Shown here: one piece after another, positions 52,261 through 61,281 of the stretch
Numbering within the stretch: position 1 is the stretch's first letter
Layout: the number at the start of each line of letters is the position of its first letter
NCBI GenBank assembly: GCA_018902545.1
Contig: JAHIQM010000004.1
Span: forward strand, 250,882 to 314,881
Source of the DNA: Pseudomonadota bacterium
Lineage (GTDB): Bacteria > Desulfobacterota > Desulfovibrionia > Desulfovibrionales > Desulfomicrobiaceae
DNA: 64,000 nucleotides
Direction of reading: 5' to 3'
Notes under the pieces: model-generated
What the model was told of the DNA's origin: nothing
What the model saw: the letters and a program-made list of their open reading frames with translations, nothing else
Database searches by the model: none
Translations under genes and position numbers: made by a program

Positions 52261-52384
52261 GAGGTCGCTCAAAAACCGTTCTGGCAAGGCGCGTGTCGAT
52301 TTTGAAGGGCGAAGTGTAGCCGACTACATGAGGCCTTCAAAATCGACACGCAACGCAGTCCAGAACGGATTTTTCAGCGGCCTC
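52261..52384. repeat. Long imperfect inverted repeat
   Basis: About 50-base arms (52261-52311 and 52331-52384) form a near-complete hairpin. Sections such as CCGTTCTGG / CCAGAACGG and GTGTCGATTTTGAAG / CTTCAAAATCGACAC pair perfectly; the tip AGTGTAGCCGACTACATG is a small hairpin. Similar intergenic hairpins are common in deltaproteobacteria. The right arm runs into the pgm stop codon. Confidence 0.8.
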
Positions 52385-54026
52385 ATGCCCCTTTAAGCAC
52401 CCCGTCGACCATATCCTGAGCCTCGGTCTTGATGCGCTCCAGGTGGTCGCGTCCCAGAAAGCTTTCCACGTAGATCTTGTACATGTCTTCCGTGCCCGAG
52501 GGGCGCGCCGCGAACCAGCCGTTTTCGGTGACCACCTTCAGGCCGCCGATGGACGCGCCGTTGCCAGGCGCGTGGGTGATCTTGGCCAGGATGGGCTCAC
52601 CCGCAAGCTCCGCCGAGGTCACCTGCGCCGGGGAGAGCGACGAGAGCAGCTTCTTCTGGGCCATGGTCGCCGGAGCCTGCAAGCGCTCGTACAGGGGGCT
52701 GCCGTGTTTCGCTTCCAGACCCTTGTAGAGGTCGCCGGGATCCTTGCCGGTCACGGCGGTGATCTCGGCGGCGAGCAGATTCAGCAGAATCCCGTCCTTG
52801 TCCGTGGTCCAGACCCCGCCGTCGCGGCGCAGGAAGGAGGCACCCGCGCTCTCCTCGCCGCCGAAGCAGCACGTCCCGGCCAGCAGGTCGTCCACAAACC
52901 ACTTGAAACCTACCGGCACTTCCCGCACCGCCCGCCCGTGGGCCGCCACAACGCGATCGACCATGGAACTGGTAACCAGGGTCTTGCCCACCTGCGCCGC
53001 CACCGGCCAGCCCGGACGGTGGGCGAGCAGATAGTCGATGGCCACGGAAATGTAGTGGTTGGGGTTCATGAGCCCGTGCCCGGCGGTGACGATGCCGTGG
53101 CGGTCGGCATCGGGGTCGTTGGCAAAGGCGATGGAGAAGGAATCCTTCATGGCGATGAGCTTGGCCATGGCATGGGCCGATGAGCAGTCCATGCGGATCT
53201 TGCCGTCCTTGTCCAGGCTCATGAACATGAAGGTCGGATCAACCACTGTGCTGACCACCTTGATGTCCAGCCCGTAATGCTCGGCAATGGGCTCCCAGAA
53301 CGGCAACCCCGCCCCGCCCAGAGGGTCCACGCCGATGCTGATGCCCGCAGAGCGGATGGCCTGCATATCAATGGCGTTGCCCAGATCAAGGACATAGGGG
53401 CGGATGAAATCGTGCTCCCGGCACAGACCCTCCCGGAGCGCCCTGGCCAGCGGGATGCGCGGCACCGCGCCGGGGGTTTCGAGCAGGGCGTTGGCCCGCT
53501 TCTCGATCCATCCGGTGACGTCTGTTCCGGCGGGACCACCGTGGGGAGGATTGTACTTGATGCCCCCGTCCTCGGGCGGATTGTGCGAGGGAGTGATGAC
53601 CAGGCCATCGGCCAGTCCGGAGGTGCGGCCACGGTTGTAGGTCAGGATGGCGTGGGAGATGACCGGCGTCGGGGTGTACCCGAAGCCCTGCTGAAAACGA
53701 CAATCCACACCGGCTGCCGCCAGAACCTCAAGAGCCGTGCGCAGGGCCGGTTCGGACAGGGCGTGGGGGTCCATGCCCACGAACAGGGGGCCATCAATAC
53801 TTTTGGAGAGGCGATATTCACACACGGCCAGGGTGATGGCCAGGATGTGGGCCTCGTTGAAGGACGCCTTGAAGGCGCAACCCCGGTGCCCCGACGTGCC
53901 GAAAGCGACCAGCTGATCCGCCCGGGACGGGTCCACCGCAAGCGTATAGTAGTCGGAGATCAGCCGGGGAACGTTGATGCGCATTGATTCCGGCACGGAT
54001 GCGCCGGCCAGGGGGTGAACAGCCAT
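52383..54026 (-). CDS. pgm: Phosphoglucomutase (alpha-D-glucose phosphate-specific)
   Basis: 547-residue enzyme interconverting glucose-1- and glucose-6-phosphate. FGTSGHRG near the N-terminus, the phosphoserine loop [16 protein letters not shown] (Ser147), the metal loop [11 protein letters not shown] and the C-terminal [12 protein letters not shown] phosphate site are all present. AAGGAG precedes the ATG at 54026. Confidence 0.96.
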   Translation of the reverse strand: MAVHPLAGASVPESMRINVPRLISDYYTLAVDPSRADQLVAFGTSGHRGCAFKASFNEAHILAITLAVCEYRLSKSIDGPLFVGMDPHALSEPALRTALEVLAAAGVDCRFQQGFGYTPTPVISHAILTYNRGRTSGLADGLVITPSHNPPEDGGIKYNPPHGGPAGTDVTGWIEKRANALLETPGAVPRIPLARALREGLCREHDFIRPYVLDLGNAIDMQAIRSAGISIGVDPLGGAGLPFWEPIAEHYGLDIKVVSTVVDPTFMFMSLDKDGKIRMDCSSAHAMAKLIAMKDSFSIAFANDPDADRHGIVTAGHGLMNPNHYISVAIDYLLAHRPGWPVAAQVGKTLVTSSMVDRVVAAHGRAVREVPVGFKWFVDDLLAGTCCFGGEESAGASFLRRDGGVWTTDKDGILLNLLAAEITAVTGKDPGDLYKGLEAKHGSPLYERLQAPATMAQKKLLSSLSPAQVTSAELAGEPILAKITHAPGNGASIGGLKVVTENGWFAARPSGTEDMYKIYVESFLGRDHLERIKTEAQDMVDGVLKGA

Positions 54027-54070
54027 GAATACTCCTTGTGGATAAAAAAAGGCAGGATCCCGGATTCCGG

Positions 54071-55432
54071 TCAGTTGCTTTCGTGCAAGGCTTGGGAACG
54101 CTTGAGCGTTGCCCAGAGCACCTTGTCGTTGGGGTCCTGCTCGTAGGCAGACTTGAAAAACCGCGTGCCGTTCTGGCCGGCCTTCTGAAAAATGGTCCCG
54201 ATATTAAAGGCCACGTTCTTGCCCGATGCGGGCAGCTCGGGGTCGAGCTTCAGGGCTTTTTGCACTGCGTTTAAGGCCTTGTTGGCTTCCCCGCCTTCGC
54301 TATAGGCCATGGCCATGTTGTAGAGCAGGATCGCGCTGCCGGGCACCACGGCCAGCACGCGCAGGTACTCGGAAATGGCCTCCCGCCATTTGCCCTGCTT
54401 GCGCAGCGAAATGCCCAGGATGGTGACCGTGGCGATGTCGGCCGCGGTGAGGTTGTCGCCGCGCAGGTCCAGGGCCTTCTTGGAATAGTGGATGGCCATG
54501 TCCGGATCGCGATTGGAGCAGATGTCGGCGATGCGGCCTGACAGATTGGAGAGAAATTCCGACGCCTCGCGCTGGGCCAGGCGCATCACGCTGCGAAACA
54601 TCTCATCCGCCACGGCGGTGTTGCCACGCGCGATCTCCAGTTCACCGATATGCAGGATGCGCTGGGTGTTGAGTGGGCTGATCTCGTTCAATCGGCGCAG
54701 GCAATCGAGCTGCTTCTCAGCGTCTCCCGACTGCTCGTAGAGCGCGGCCAGACGTTTGAGCGGGGTTAGATACAGCTCTGCGCTCTTCATGGCCCGCTGA
54801 TACATCTCCTCGGCCCGGGCCGTCATCTCAAGGCCCATGTAGGCGTCGCCCTTGATCATGTACCCCACCGCGCTGTCCGGCTTCTGCTTCAAAATATCCT
54901 CGGCCACGAGCATTGCCTCACCCCAGCCTCCGGCCTCCAGCAGTTTCTTGCCTTTCTCGATGAGCTTGCTGAGCTTGCCCTGGGGAGCGATGGTGAAGGC
55001 CAGCTTCTCGGTGAAGGAGGCCACGGAGATGGGCTTGGTGATGATGTTGTGCGCACCCTGCTCCACCAGAAGCGCGGTGGTGTGCTGGTCCACCTCCTGG
55101 GTCAGCACCACGATCCCCACTCCGGGGCACAGCCGCGTGATGCGTTCCATGACCTGCGACATGTCCGCCTCAGCAGCCCGGCGTTCGAGGCAGACGATGA
55201 AGCGAGCGCGGGAGTCCTGATGCAGGAGCCCGAAGAGGTCGTCGAGGCGGGTGAAATGGTGGAAAGATTTCTTGGACAGGCCCATGCTGTGATACAGGAC
55301 CGACTTGATCAGCTCCACGAAGACCCCGTCCTCGGTCAGGGCCACGAATTTGCCCCCGGCCAGGGCGTAGTCGAAGATCGTGGCCCCGAAGGTATCCTGA
55401 CCCGGCCCGGAAGCAGCAACGTATGTACCCAT
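54071..55432 (-). CDS. Degenerate receiver domain plus TPR protein
   Basis: 453 residues from ATG 55432. Residues 15-140 have a response-regulator-like fold: GIVVLTQE with the switch Thr and ITKPIS with the conserved Lys, but the beta-3 position reads RFIVCLERR with no phospho-acceptor Asp. Residues 150-450 contain about seven TPRs (for example [26 protein letters not shown]). Likely a protein-interaction adaptor not controlled by phosphorylation. Lies 45 bases upstream of pgm on the same strand. Confidence 0.82.
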   Translation of the reverse strand: MGTYVAASGPGQDTFGATIFDYALAGGKFVALTEDGVFVELIKSVLYHSMGLSKKSFHHFTRLDDLFGLLHQDSRARFIVCLERRAAEADMSQVMERITRLCPGVGIVVLTQEVDQHTTALLVEQGAHNIITKPISVASFTEKLAFTIAPQGKLSKLIEKGKKLLEAGGWGEAMLVAEDILKQKPDSAVGYMIKGDAYMGLEMTARAEEMYQRAMKSAELYLTPLKRLAALYEQSGDAEKQLDCLRRLNEISPLNTQRILHIGELEIARGNTAVADEMFRSVMRLAQREASEFLSNLSGRIADICSNRDPDMAIHYSKKALDLRGDNLTAADIATVTILGISLRKQGKWREAISEYLRVLAVVPGSAILLYNMAMAYSEGGEANKALNAVQKALKLDPELPASGKNVAFNIGTIFQKAGQNGTRFFKSAYEQDPNDKVLWATLKRSQALHESN

Positions 55433-55655
55433 GGAAGTTAGCCCGCCTTGATTCTTTCTCGCCCCTGTCCCGAAATGGGCAACCAAGCGACAGAGCGAGA
55501 ATACACAAAGCCGCGCGGATGTTCAACGCGTTCCTGGCCGTCCGGCAAAGGTCTGTCGCGCTTTGCCCGCAAGGAACCCGCATGGCGATTTCAAGGGTGA
55601 ATTATGCTTGATTTTACCCCCCGCCTCGCCTAATAAATTTCCTCCACAATGGACC

Positions 55656-55733
55656 GCCCCCATAGCTCAGGTGGATAGAGCACGGGATTCCTAATCCCGG
55701 TTAGCCCATGTTCGAGTCATGGTGGGGGCACCA
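55656..55733 (+). tRNA. tRNA-Arg (anticodon CCU)
   Basis: Full cloverleaf: acceptor GCCCCCA / TGGGGGC, D arm GCTC/GAGC, anticodon arm CGGGA-TTCCTAA-TCCCG with anticodon CCT at 55690-55692, T arm CCATG-TTCGAGT-CATGG, discriminator A and encoded CCA. Phage genes begin shortly after its 3' end, so it is the likely integration site. Confidence 0.96.
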
Positions 55734-56168
55734 AGAAATTCAGCGGTTTACAGGTTATTTCGGACATACCCGAAACCTGTAACCCGCTTTTCTTTTGGCT
55801 TTGGGTCCAATATGGGTCCAATTTTAACACGCCGTTCCCTGATTTTCCCCCTATTATATCTCATCCAGACGCCGTTCCGATTGGAACGCCCGCCCGCCTG
55901 ACTGCCTTAATTTCGTTTAGAGCTGCTGCAGTTGGTATCTTCTTCAAATTGAAAGGTGCCACATCCAGAGATGCAGCCCATCCAAGACAGGCCGGACAGC
56001 TACTACCCCGCCCCCCTCACCCGAGAAATCAAGCAAATGCTCCCATGCGCTCTGGGTCTAACGGGTCCTTCCAGTGCCTCGAATTACAGGGGTCGCTAGT
56101 GGCGCTGGGGGTGGTCGATTTTGAATGTAATAAATTCGATGTAAAAATGGAAAGCTCTGGGGGTGTGC
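55734..56168. other. tRNA-proximal intergenic region of the prophage
   Basis: 435 bases without a gene. An inverted repeat at 55747-55781 (TTACAGG / CCTGTAA with inner TTTCGG / CCCGAAA) followed by T-rich sequence may terminate the tRNA transcript. The duplicated GGGTCCAAT (about 55803 and 55814) is a short direct repeat. The attL core probably lies within the tRNA 3' half, but it cannot be bounded without the other end. Confidence 0.5.
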
Positions 56169-57920
56169 ATGTCGCAGCATGACGAGACTCTGGCTTCTTT
56201 TTTGTCTGGGGCATCGAACGAGAGAGGGCAGGGGTCTGTTTCCGACAGGCTGGACGGCACGGAATCTCAAGCGGATGGCAACGCGGCCCAACTCAAAGAC
56301 GGGGATGGATCCGCTTCTGGCAATCCGGATGGCACTGCCCCCCGATTGGATCAAATCGCCGCGCAGGTGGAGGCCCGGGCCAAGCAGATCCAGGCCATGG
56401 TGCCGAAGGCCGACGAGCAGAAAAGCCGAGAGCTCGACCAGCAGTTCGTGATGCAATGCCTGCGCTACAACCGTGTCGGCGACGCCACCCTCTGGTGCGC
56501 CCTGTTCGCCGACAAGTACGTATGGGTGCACGAATGGAAGAAGATGCTCAAGTGGAACGGCCAGCACTGGGAGCTGGATCCGGACCGCAGGTCCGCCCTG
56601 GCCGACATCGAGCGGGTCTGCGAGGCATACTGGAACGCCTATGCTCAATCCGGTGAAGCTCCGGACTCCGACCTGCACAAGGCGGTCACGAAGCGGATGA
56701 ATGTCCTGCGGGACAAGGCTGGCCGCGACAATCTGCTCGAATGCGCGGTGACCATCGACAACCCGCCGGTCATCTCCCAGGCCCAGCTCGACCGCCAGCC
56801 CTACCTTCTGGCCACCTCCACCGGCGTGGTGGATCTGCGCAGCGGAGACTGCGCCCCCGGCCGTCAATCTCAGCACCTGCTCAATCCCTGCCCGACGCCG
56901 TGGACAGGCAAGGACACCCCATGCCCGACCTTCGACCGCTACCTGCTCGACTGCATGGACGGCGACCAGGACATGGCGGAATTCCTGATCCGACTCCTGG
57001 GCTACGGCCTGCTGGGCGAAAAGCACCTGGCTGTGTGGGCGATCTTCTACGGGCCCTTGTCGCGCAACGGCAAGGACACGCTGATGAACACGCTCAAGCA
57101 TGTGCTGGGCAACAAGCTCCACGTGCGCATCAACGTCCAGATGCTCATGGAGCAAAAATTCGCCCGTCAGTCGGCCCAGCCGGAGCCCGACCTCATGGCC
57201 CTTCGCGGCGCCCGTCTCGCCTACGCCTCCGAGGCCTCCCAAAAGATGTCCATCGACCAGGCCAAGATCAAGGACATGACCGGCGGCGGCTACATCACGG
57301 CCCGCGGCCTTTCGGACAAGGAGATGAGCGAATGGAAGCAGTCGGCGCTCATCGTCATGCTGACCAATTACCTGCCCAAGCTGAACGTGGATGACGACGG
57401 CTTCAAGGCTCGCACGATCTGCGTCGAGTGGCCGGTCAAGTTCGTCGCCAATCCGACAAGGCCCTGGGAGCGGCAGATCGACTACGGCATCGGCAGGCGA
57501 CTCGAGGCCGAGGCCTCGGGGATCCTGGCGCGCCTTGTGTCCGGTTGCCAGGACGTGCTGGCCGGCGGCCTGCGCATCCCGGAGAAGGTGCTGCGCTACA
57601 CCCAGGAGCAGATGGACGCCTTCGACGACATCGGCCGCTTCCTGCGCGAGTGCTGCGAGATCGAGGAGCCTCCCACCGGCGACCGCACCTACCGGACCCG
57701 CATCGCCGTGTCCGAACTCCTGAAGATCTGCAACTGGTGGTGCAAGAAGCTCCTCGGGAACGCCTATCCGTTCACTCCCAAGAAAATGACTCCGGCGCTG
57801 GAAAAGAAAGGCATCCAAACGCACAAGGCCTCGGTCATGTTCTACCTTGGCGTCTCGGTCCTGCCCGAGGTCATGGCCGAGTACAACGCCGACAACGGCA
57901 AGGAGGACCGCCAGTGGTAG
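56169..57920 (+). CDS. Phage P4-type primase/helicase (D5-like ATPase)
   Basis: 583 residues from ATG 56169 (a GTG at 56163 is possible). N-terminal 90 residues are disordered and Gly/Asp-rich. The SF3-type helicase core has the loop FYGPLSRNGKDTLMN (Walker A, GxxxxGKDT), then ALRGARLAYASEASQ (Walker B region) and TGGGYITARGL with LIVMLTNYLPKL (sensor). It would unwind DNA for prophage replication. The gene ends with a winged-helix-like region. Confidence 0.9.
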   Translation: MSQHDETLASFLSGASNERGQGSVSDRLDGTESQADGNAAQLKDGDGSASGNPDGTAPRLDQIAAQVEARAKQIQAMVPKADEQKSRELDQQFVMQCLRYNRVGDATLWCALFADKYVWVHEWKKMLKWNGQHWELDPDRRSALADIERVCEAYWNAYAQSGEAPDSDLHKAVTKRMNVLRDKAGRDNLLECAVTIDNPPVISQAQLDRQPYLLATSTGVVDLRSGDCAPGRQSQHLLNPCPTPWTGKDTPCPTFDRYLLDCMDGDQDMAEFLIRLLGYGLLGEKHLAVWAIFYGPLSRNGKDTLMNTLKHVLGNKLHVRINVQMLMEQKFARQSAQPEPDLMALRGARLAYASEASQKMSIDQAKIKDMTGGGYITARGLSDKEMSEWKQSALIVMLTNYLPKLNVDDDGFKARTICVEWPVKFVANPTRPWERQIDYGIGRRLEAEASGILARLVSGCQDVLAGGLRIPEKVLRYTQEQMDAFDDIGRFLRECCEIEEPPTGDRTYRTRIAVSELLKICNWWCKKLLGNAYPFTPKKMTPALEKKGIQTHKASVMFYLGVSVLPEVMAEYNADNGKEDRQW

Positions 57921-58002
57921 CCTACCCTCCCGCCGTCCCTGCGTTCCTCCCGCTGTTCGCGCATCGCAACCAACTGCGTTTATTGAACTTCAAGAGCGAA
58001 AT

Positions 58003-58094
58003 GGGAGTATGGGAGGATTTTCCCCATAACACCGCGCACACCCGCACACCATACGCGCGGGCGTGCGTATATGTCATTATCCTCCCATACTCCC
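58003..58094. repeat. Perfect 16-base inverted repeat between prophage primase genes
   Basis: GGGAGTATGGGAGGAT (58003-58018) and its exact reverse complement (58079-58094) enclose 60 bases, themselves rich in CGCAC / GTGCG repeats. Candidate phage replication origin or control hairpin, since it lies between the helicase and primase genes. Confidence 0.7.
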
Positions 58095-58179
58095 AAAAGG
58101 GAATAGAAAGCATAATAAAAGAAGGCCTTGCGATGCCCGTGGCGAGCGGGAGAAGCTCCCGGCCAGGGAGGATGGCGGC

Positions 58180-59703
58180 ATGAGCGCGACCATCCTCGAC
58201 CTGCTGGCCCGCCATGTCGGCGCCGACAAGATCATCCGCGTCGGCGGCAAGGACGGCGGGCTGTACCACTCCCCCTGCCCGGCCTGCGGCGGCACCGACC
58301 GATTCATGACCTTCCCCGGGCAGCCCGGCGGCGACATGGCCCAGCAGCACGGCGTGAACGGAACCTGGTCGTGCCCGCGGCACTGCCAAAAGGGTGGCGA
58401 CGTCATCAGCTTCCTGCAGGAGTTCGACGGGATGTCCTTTACCGAGGCCTGCGCCGAGCTCGACATCACCGTCGCGAAAGCTCCCCGGACCTACCGCCCG
58501 CTGCGCCGCCCCCAGGCCGCAACCGCCACCTTCGAGCCCGACGCCTACCAGGCTCCCTCTGCCGTCTGGCGCGAACACGCCGCCAAGCTGGCCACCGAGG
58601 CCCACGCCGCCCTGCTGCGCGAGCCGTCAGCCCTGCGCTGGCTCGCGGACCGTGGCCTGCCCCTCGAGGCCGTCACCGCCTACCGCCTGGGCTGGCTGGC
58701 CGGAGAGGACCGGGACGGGACGAAGATCTTCCGTCAGCGCGCCGCGTTCGGCCTGCCGCCCAAGACCAAGGACGGCAGGGAGGTCCGCTCCATGTGCATC
58801 CCGCGCGGGATCACCATCCCGGCCTGGTCCCGGGACGGGCAATGCCTGCGCCTGCGCATCCGGCGCCCGAACAGGGACCTGGACGCGTCCAACCCGCACG
58901 ACCCCAAGTACATGCTGGTGACCCAGCCCGACCCGAAGTGGTCCGCCCCGCTGGTGCTGCCGCCTGTCGGCGTGCTGCCGGAGCTGGCCACATGGGTGAT
59001 CGTCGAGGCCGAGCTCGACGCCATGACCCTCCACCACGCCTGCGGCGGACGCGTCGGCGTCGTGGCGGTCCTGTCCGTCGCCATGCGCCCGGACGCCGTG
59101 GCCCACGCGGCCCTGTCCGTCGCCACGCGGATCCTAGTGGCCCTCGACTTCGACAAGCCGGCCGAGGACGGCAGGCCGACGCCCACGGCCAAGGCATGGC
59201 CGTGGTGGGAGGCCGCCTACCCGCACGCCAGGCTGTGGCCCGTACCCCAGGGCAAGGACCCCGGCGAGGCCTTCGCCGCCGGCGTGGCCCTCCGGGACTG
59301 GGTGCGCGCCGGGATGCCGCTGGCATGCGCAGTGCCCCCCGCCGTCAGGCAGGATTCCGGGACTTCGGGACCATCGCCGCTTGTCGATCCCAACGGGGGG
59401 CGGGGCGAAAAAGCCCTCCCTGCGGCAGTGAAGCCGGTCCGGCCGTGGCCCGAGTATTTCGGGGACTGGATGCCCCCGGCGGCGGTCGTCGAGCTGGCCG
59501 AATTCTGGCCCGGCAAGCCGTTGGAATTCCGCAAGGAAGGCGACGGCGGCGGCTGGCGCTACGACCCGGATTGGGCGGCCAGCTACCCGCAGTCGCTGCA
59601 CGATTTCCTGACCATGGCCGAGGCCAGCGACGTGTGGCGCTGGCTCGACGAGCATGCGGCCGATGTGGTCACGTCCAGAAATTTCCTCTTCATTTGGGGA
59701 TGA
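58180..59703 (+). CDS. Phage DNA primase (CHC2 zinc finger and Toprim)
   Basis: 507 residues. N-terminal zinc-binding region CPACGGTDRF...WSCPRHCQKGGDVISFLQ, then FTEACAEL; Toprim region with VIVEAELDAMTLHHAC and LVALDFDKPAEDG. GGGAGG precedes the ATG at 58180. Makes primers together with the helicase protein upstream. The C-terminal 130 residues carry no known motif. Confidence 0.88.
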   Translation: MSATILDLLARHVGADKIIRVGGKDGGLYHSPCPACGGTDRFMTFPGQPGGDMAQQHGVNGTWSCPRHCQKGGDVISFLQEFDGMSFTEACAELDITVAKAPRTYRPLRRPQAATATFEPDAYQAPSAVWREHAAKLATEAHAALLREPSALRWLADRGLPLEAVTAYRLGWLAGEDRDGTKIFRQRAAFGLPPKTKDGREVRSMCIPRGITIPAWSRDGQCLRLRIRRPNRDLDASNPHDPKYMLVTQPDPKWSAPLVLPPVGVLPELATWVIVEAELDAMTLHHACGGRVGVVAVLSVAMRPDAVAHAALSVATRILVALDFDKPAEDGRPTPTAKAWPWWEAAYPHARLWPVPQGKDPGEAFAAGVALRDWVRAGMPLACAVPPAVRQDSGTSGPSPLVDPNGGRGEKALPAAVKPVRPWPEYFGDWMPPAAVVELAEFWPGKPLEFRKEGDGGGWRYDPDWAASYPQSLHDFLTMAEASDVWRWLDEHAADVVTSRNFLFIWG

Positions 59704-59715
59704 TCGGAGAACTCC

Positions 59716-60042
59716 ATGAAAGACCATGCCTACAATTGCGGACAGTGCGCCCCAGGCCCGGAGCGCAAGGGCTTCTCGCCTGAAACAAGCCCGGCCGCGC
59801 AGGTCCTGAACGCCCTCGCGCGCACCTCCAACCCCGTCGGCCCCGGGCTGCTCAAGGCGGCCCGGGCGCAGCTGCGGCGCCTGGTCGAGCAGGACCGGAT
59901 CATCGACCGCATCCGCGACGCCGCCGCCCTTCCCGGATGCCCCCCGGGGGACCTGCCGGACCTGATCGAAAGCCTGCTCTCCGAACTGGCGGCAAGGCAG
60001 ATCGCCGCAGACATCCACGCCGGAGGAACGGATGAAAAATGA
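59716..60042 (+). CDS. Prophage hypothetical protein, 108 residues
   Basis: Small mostly helical protein (LLKAARAQLRRLVEQDRIIDRIRDA, LIESLLSELAARQIAADIHA) with an N-terminal CGQC. Starts 12 bases after the primase stop and overlaps the next gene by 11 bases. Not recognised. Confidence 0.7.
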   Translation: MKDHAYNCGQCAPGPERKGFSPETSPAAQVLNALARTSNPVGPGLLKAARAQLRRLVEQDRIIDRIRDAAALPGCPPGDLPDLIESLLSELAARQIAADIHAGGTDEK

Positions 60043-60505
60043 ACACCCGGCTCCCGCCTGCAGGCTGGGCGTCTGCGGCAGCCGCACCCTGACCGATGAG
60101 CGGGTCAAGATCATCCTGCTGGAGGAGATCGCCGCCAGCGCGGCCACGGAGATCGTGACCCATGCCGAGCCGGAGGGCGTCTGCGCCATGGCGCGCGAAC
60201 TCTGCCGCGAAAAGGCCATCCCGCTCAAGCTGCACTTCCTCAATTTCAAGTACCTGCGCGGCGCGTTCGAGCACCGCAGCCGCGATGTCTTCAAGGACTG
60301 CGACCGCTGCGTGTTCATCTGGGACGGGAAAAGCAAGGGCACGCACAACGAGCTGAACATGTGCAGAAAGCTGGGCATTCCGCACGTGTTTCACGAACTG
60401 AAACCGACGCCCTACGCGGCCAGCGTGGGCTTCGAGATCGACCGGGACTGGGACGTTGGCACTGAGATCGAGGTGCCCCTGGCTGATTTCGAGACCGGGC
60501 TGTGA
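60032..60505 (+). CDS. Prophage SLOG/DUF2493-like Rossmann protein
   Basis: 157 residues. RLGVCGSRTLTDERVKIILL and EIVTHAEPEGVCAMARELC, then VFKDCDRCVFIWDGKSKGTHNELNMC, fit the SLOG (DprA/LOG-like) nucleotide-binding fold. Phage SLOG proteins may sense nucleotides or bind DNA; the role here is unknown. The ATG overlaps the previous gene and its stop overlaps the GTG of the next. Confidence 0.75.
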   Translation: MKNEHPAPACRLGVCGSRTLTDERVKIILLEEIAASAATEIVTHAEPEGVCAMARELCREKAIPLKLHFLNFKYLRGAFEHRSRDVFKDCDRCVFIWDGKSKGTHNELNMCRKLGIPHVFHELKPTPYAASVGFEIDRDWDVGTEIEVPLADFETGL

Positions 60506-61281
60506 GCGATCTCCTCGCCCGGATCCAGGCCGCCGTCGAATCCAGCCCGGACAACATCGACCTGAAGCTGCTGGCCTCCGGCTGGCAGGAGGCGCGCCGG
60601 CGTTTCTCCCAGACCAAGAGCGCCGCCAACCGGCGCGAATGGAAGACCCTCGAGGCCGACCTCGTCGAAGCCCTGGATTCGCTTGAAGTGCCCTGCGGCT
60701 TGACGGAAAAGACGCGCACCGAGGCCGACTTCGCTGGCGTCAAGGAGGTCCTGGCCCACCTTCAGGAACAGGGGCGCAAGATCAGGCAGGCCAAGCTCTA
60801 CCAGGACATCAGGAGCGGCTTCCTGCGCAGGCAGAAGAACGGCGCCTTCCGCAGGTACGACGTGGACCGCTACGCGGCCACCCTGCCCATGCTCTCCCTG
60901 CCCCAGCGTGAGACGGACGACCTGTCGAACCTGGCCCGGCAGGAACTGGAGGAACGCGTCCTGAAAACGAGGGAACAGCGCCAGTCCATAGCCTTCGACC
61001 GCGCGGTGAAGGAAGGCAGGCACATCCGGCGGGACGATGTGGCCCTGGAGCTCGCGGCCCGGGCAATGGCCTTCTCCGTGGGCATCAAGTCCGCCCTGGC
61101 CGTGGCCGCCCCCGATCTGGTCGCTGCGGCCGGAGGCCACCGGGACCGCGCCGACGACCTGGTGCGCGAACTGGAAAAACATCTGGACGAGGTGCTGAAC
61201 GAATTTTCACGACCCATCCGCTTCACGGTGGAGTATGCCGAAACAACAGCCGAAAATCACGAAGACCCCGCCCAGGACTGA
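60502..61281 (+). CDS. Probable phage terminase small subunit
   Basis: 259 residues from GTG 60502. Helical protein with basic surface (RRRFSQTKSAANRREWKTLE; GFLRRQKNGAFRRYDVDRYA) and ALELAARAMAFSVGIKSAL; it precedes the GpA-type large subunit and overlaps it by 47 bases, the usual position of the Nu1-like DNA-recognition subunit. Assignment rests mainly on position. Confidence 0.68.
   Translation: MSDLLARIQAAVESSPDNIDLKLLASGWQEARRRFSQTKSAANRREWKTLEADLVEALDSLEVPCGLTEKTRTEADFAGVKEVLAHLQEQGRKIRQAKLYQDIRSGFLRRQKNGAFRRYDVDRYAATLPMLSLPQRETDDLSNLARQELEERVLKTREQRQSIAFDRAVKEGRHIRRDDVALELAARAMAFSVGIKSALAVAAPDLVAAAGGHRDRADDLVRELEKHLDEVLNEFSRPIRFTVEYAETTAENHEDPAQD

Noticed and set aside
56058..57824. 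588-codon open frame on the minus strand opposite the phage helicase
   Set aside because: Shadow of a GC-rich gene; the plus-strand frame has Walker motifs and family similarity, the minus frame has none.
58128..59783. 551-codon plus-strand frame overlapping the CHC2 primase
   Set aside because: Arg/Pro-rich composition typical of a shifted frame; the primase frame carries the zinc and Toprim motifs.
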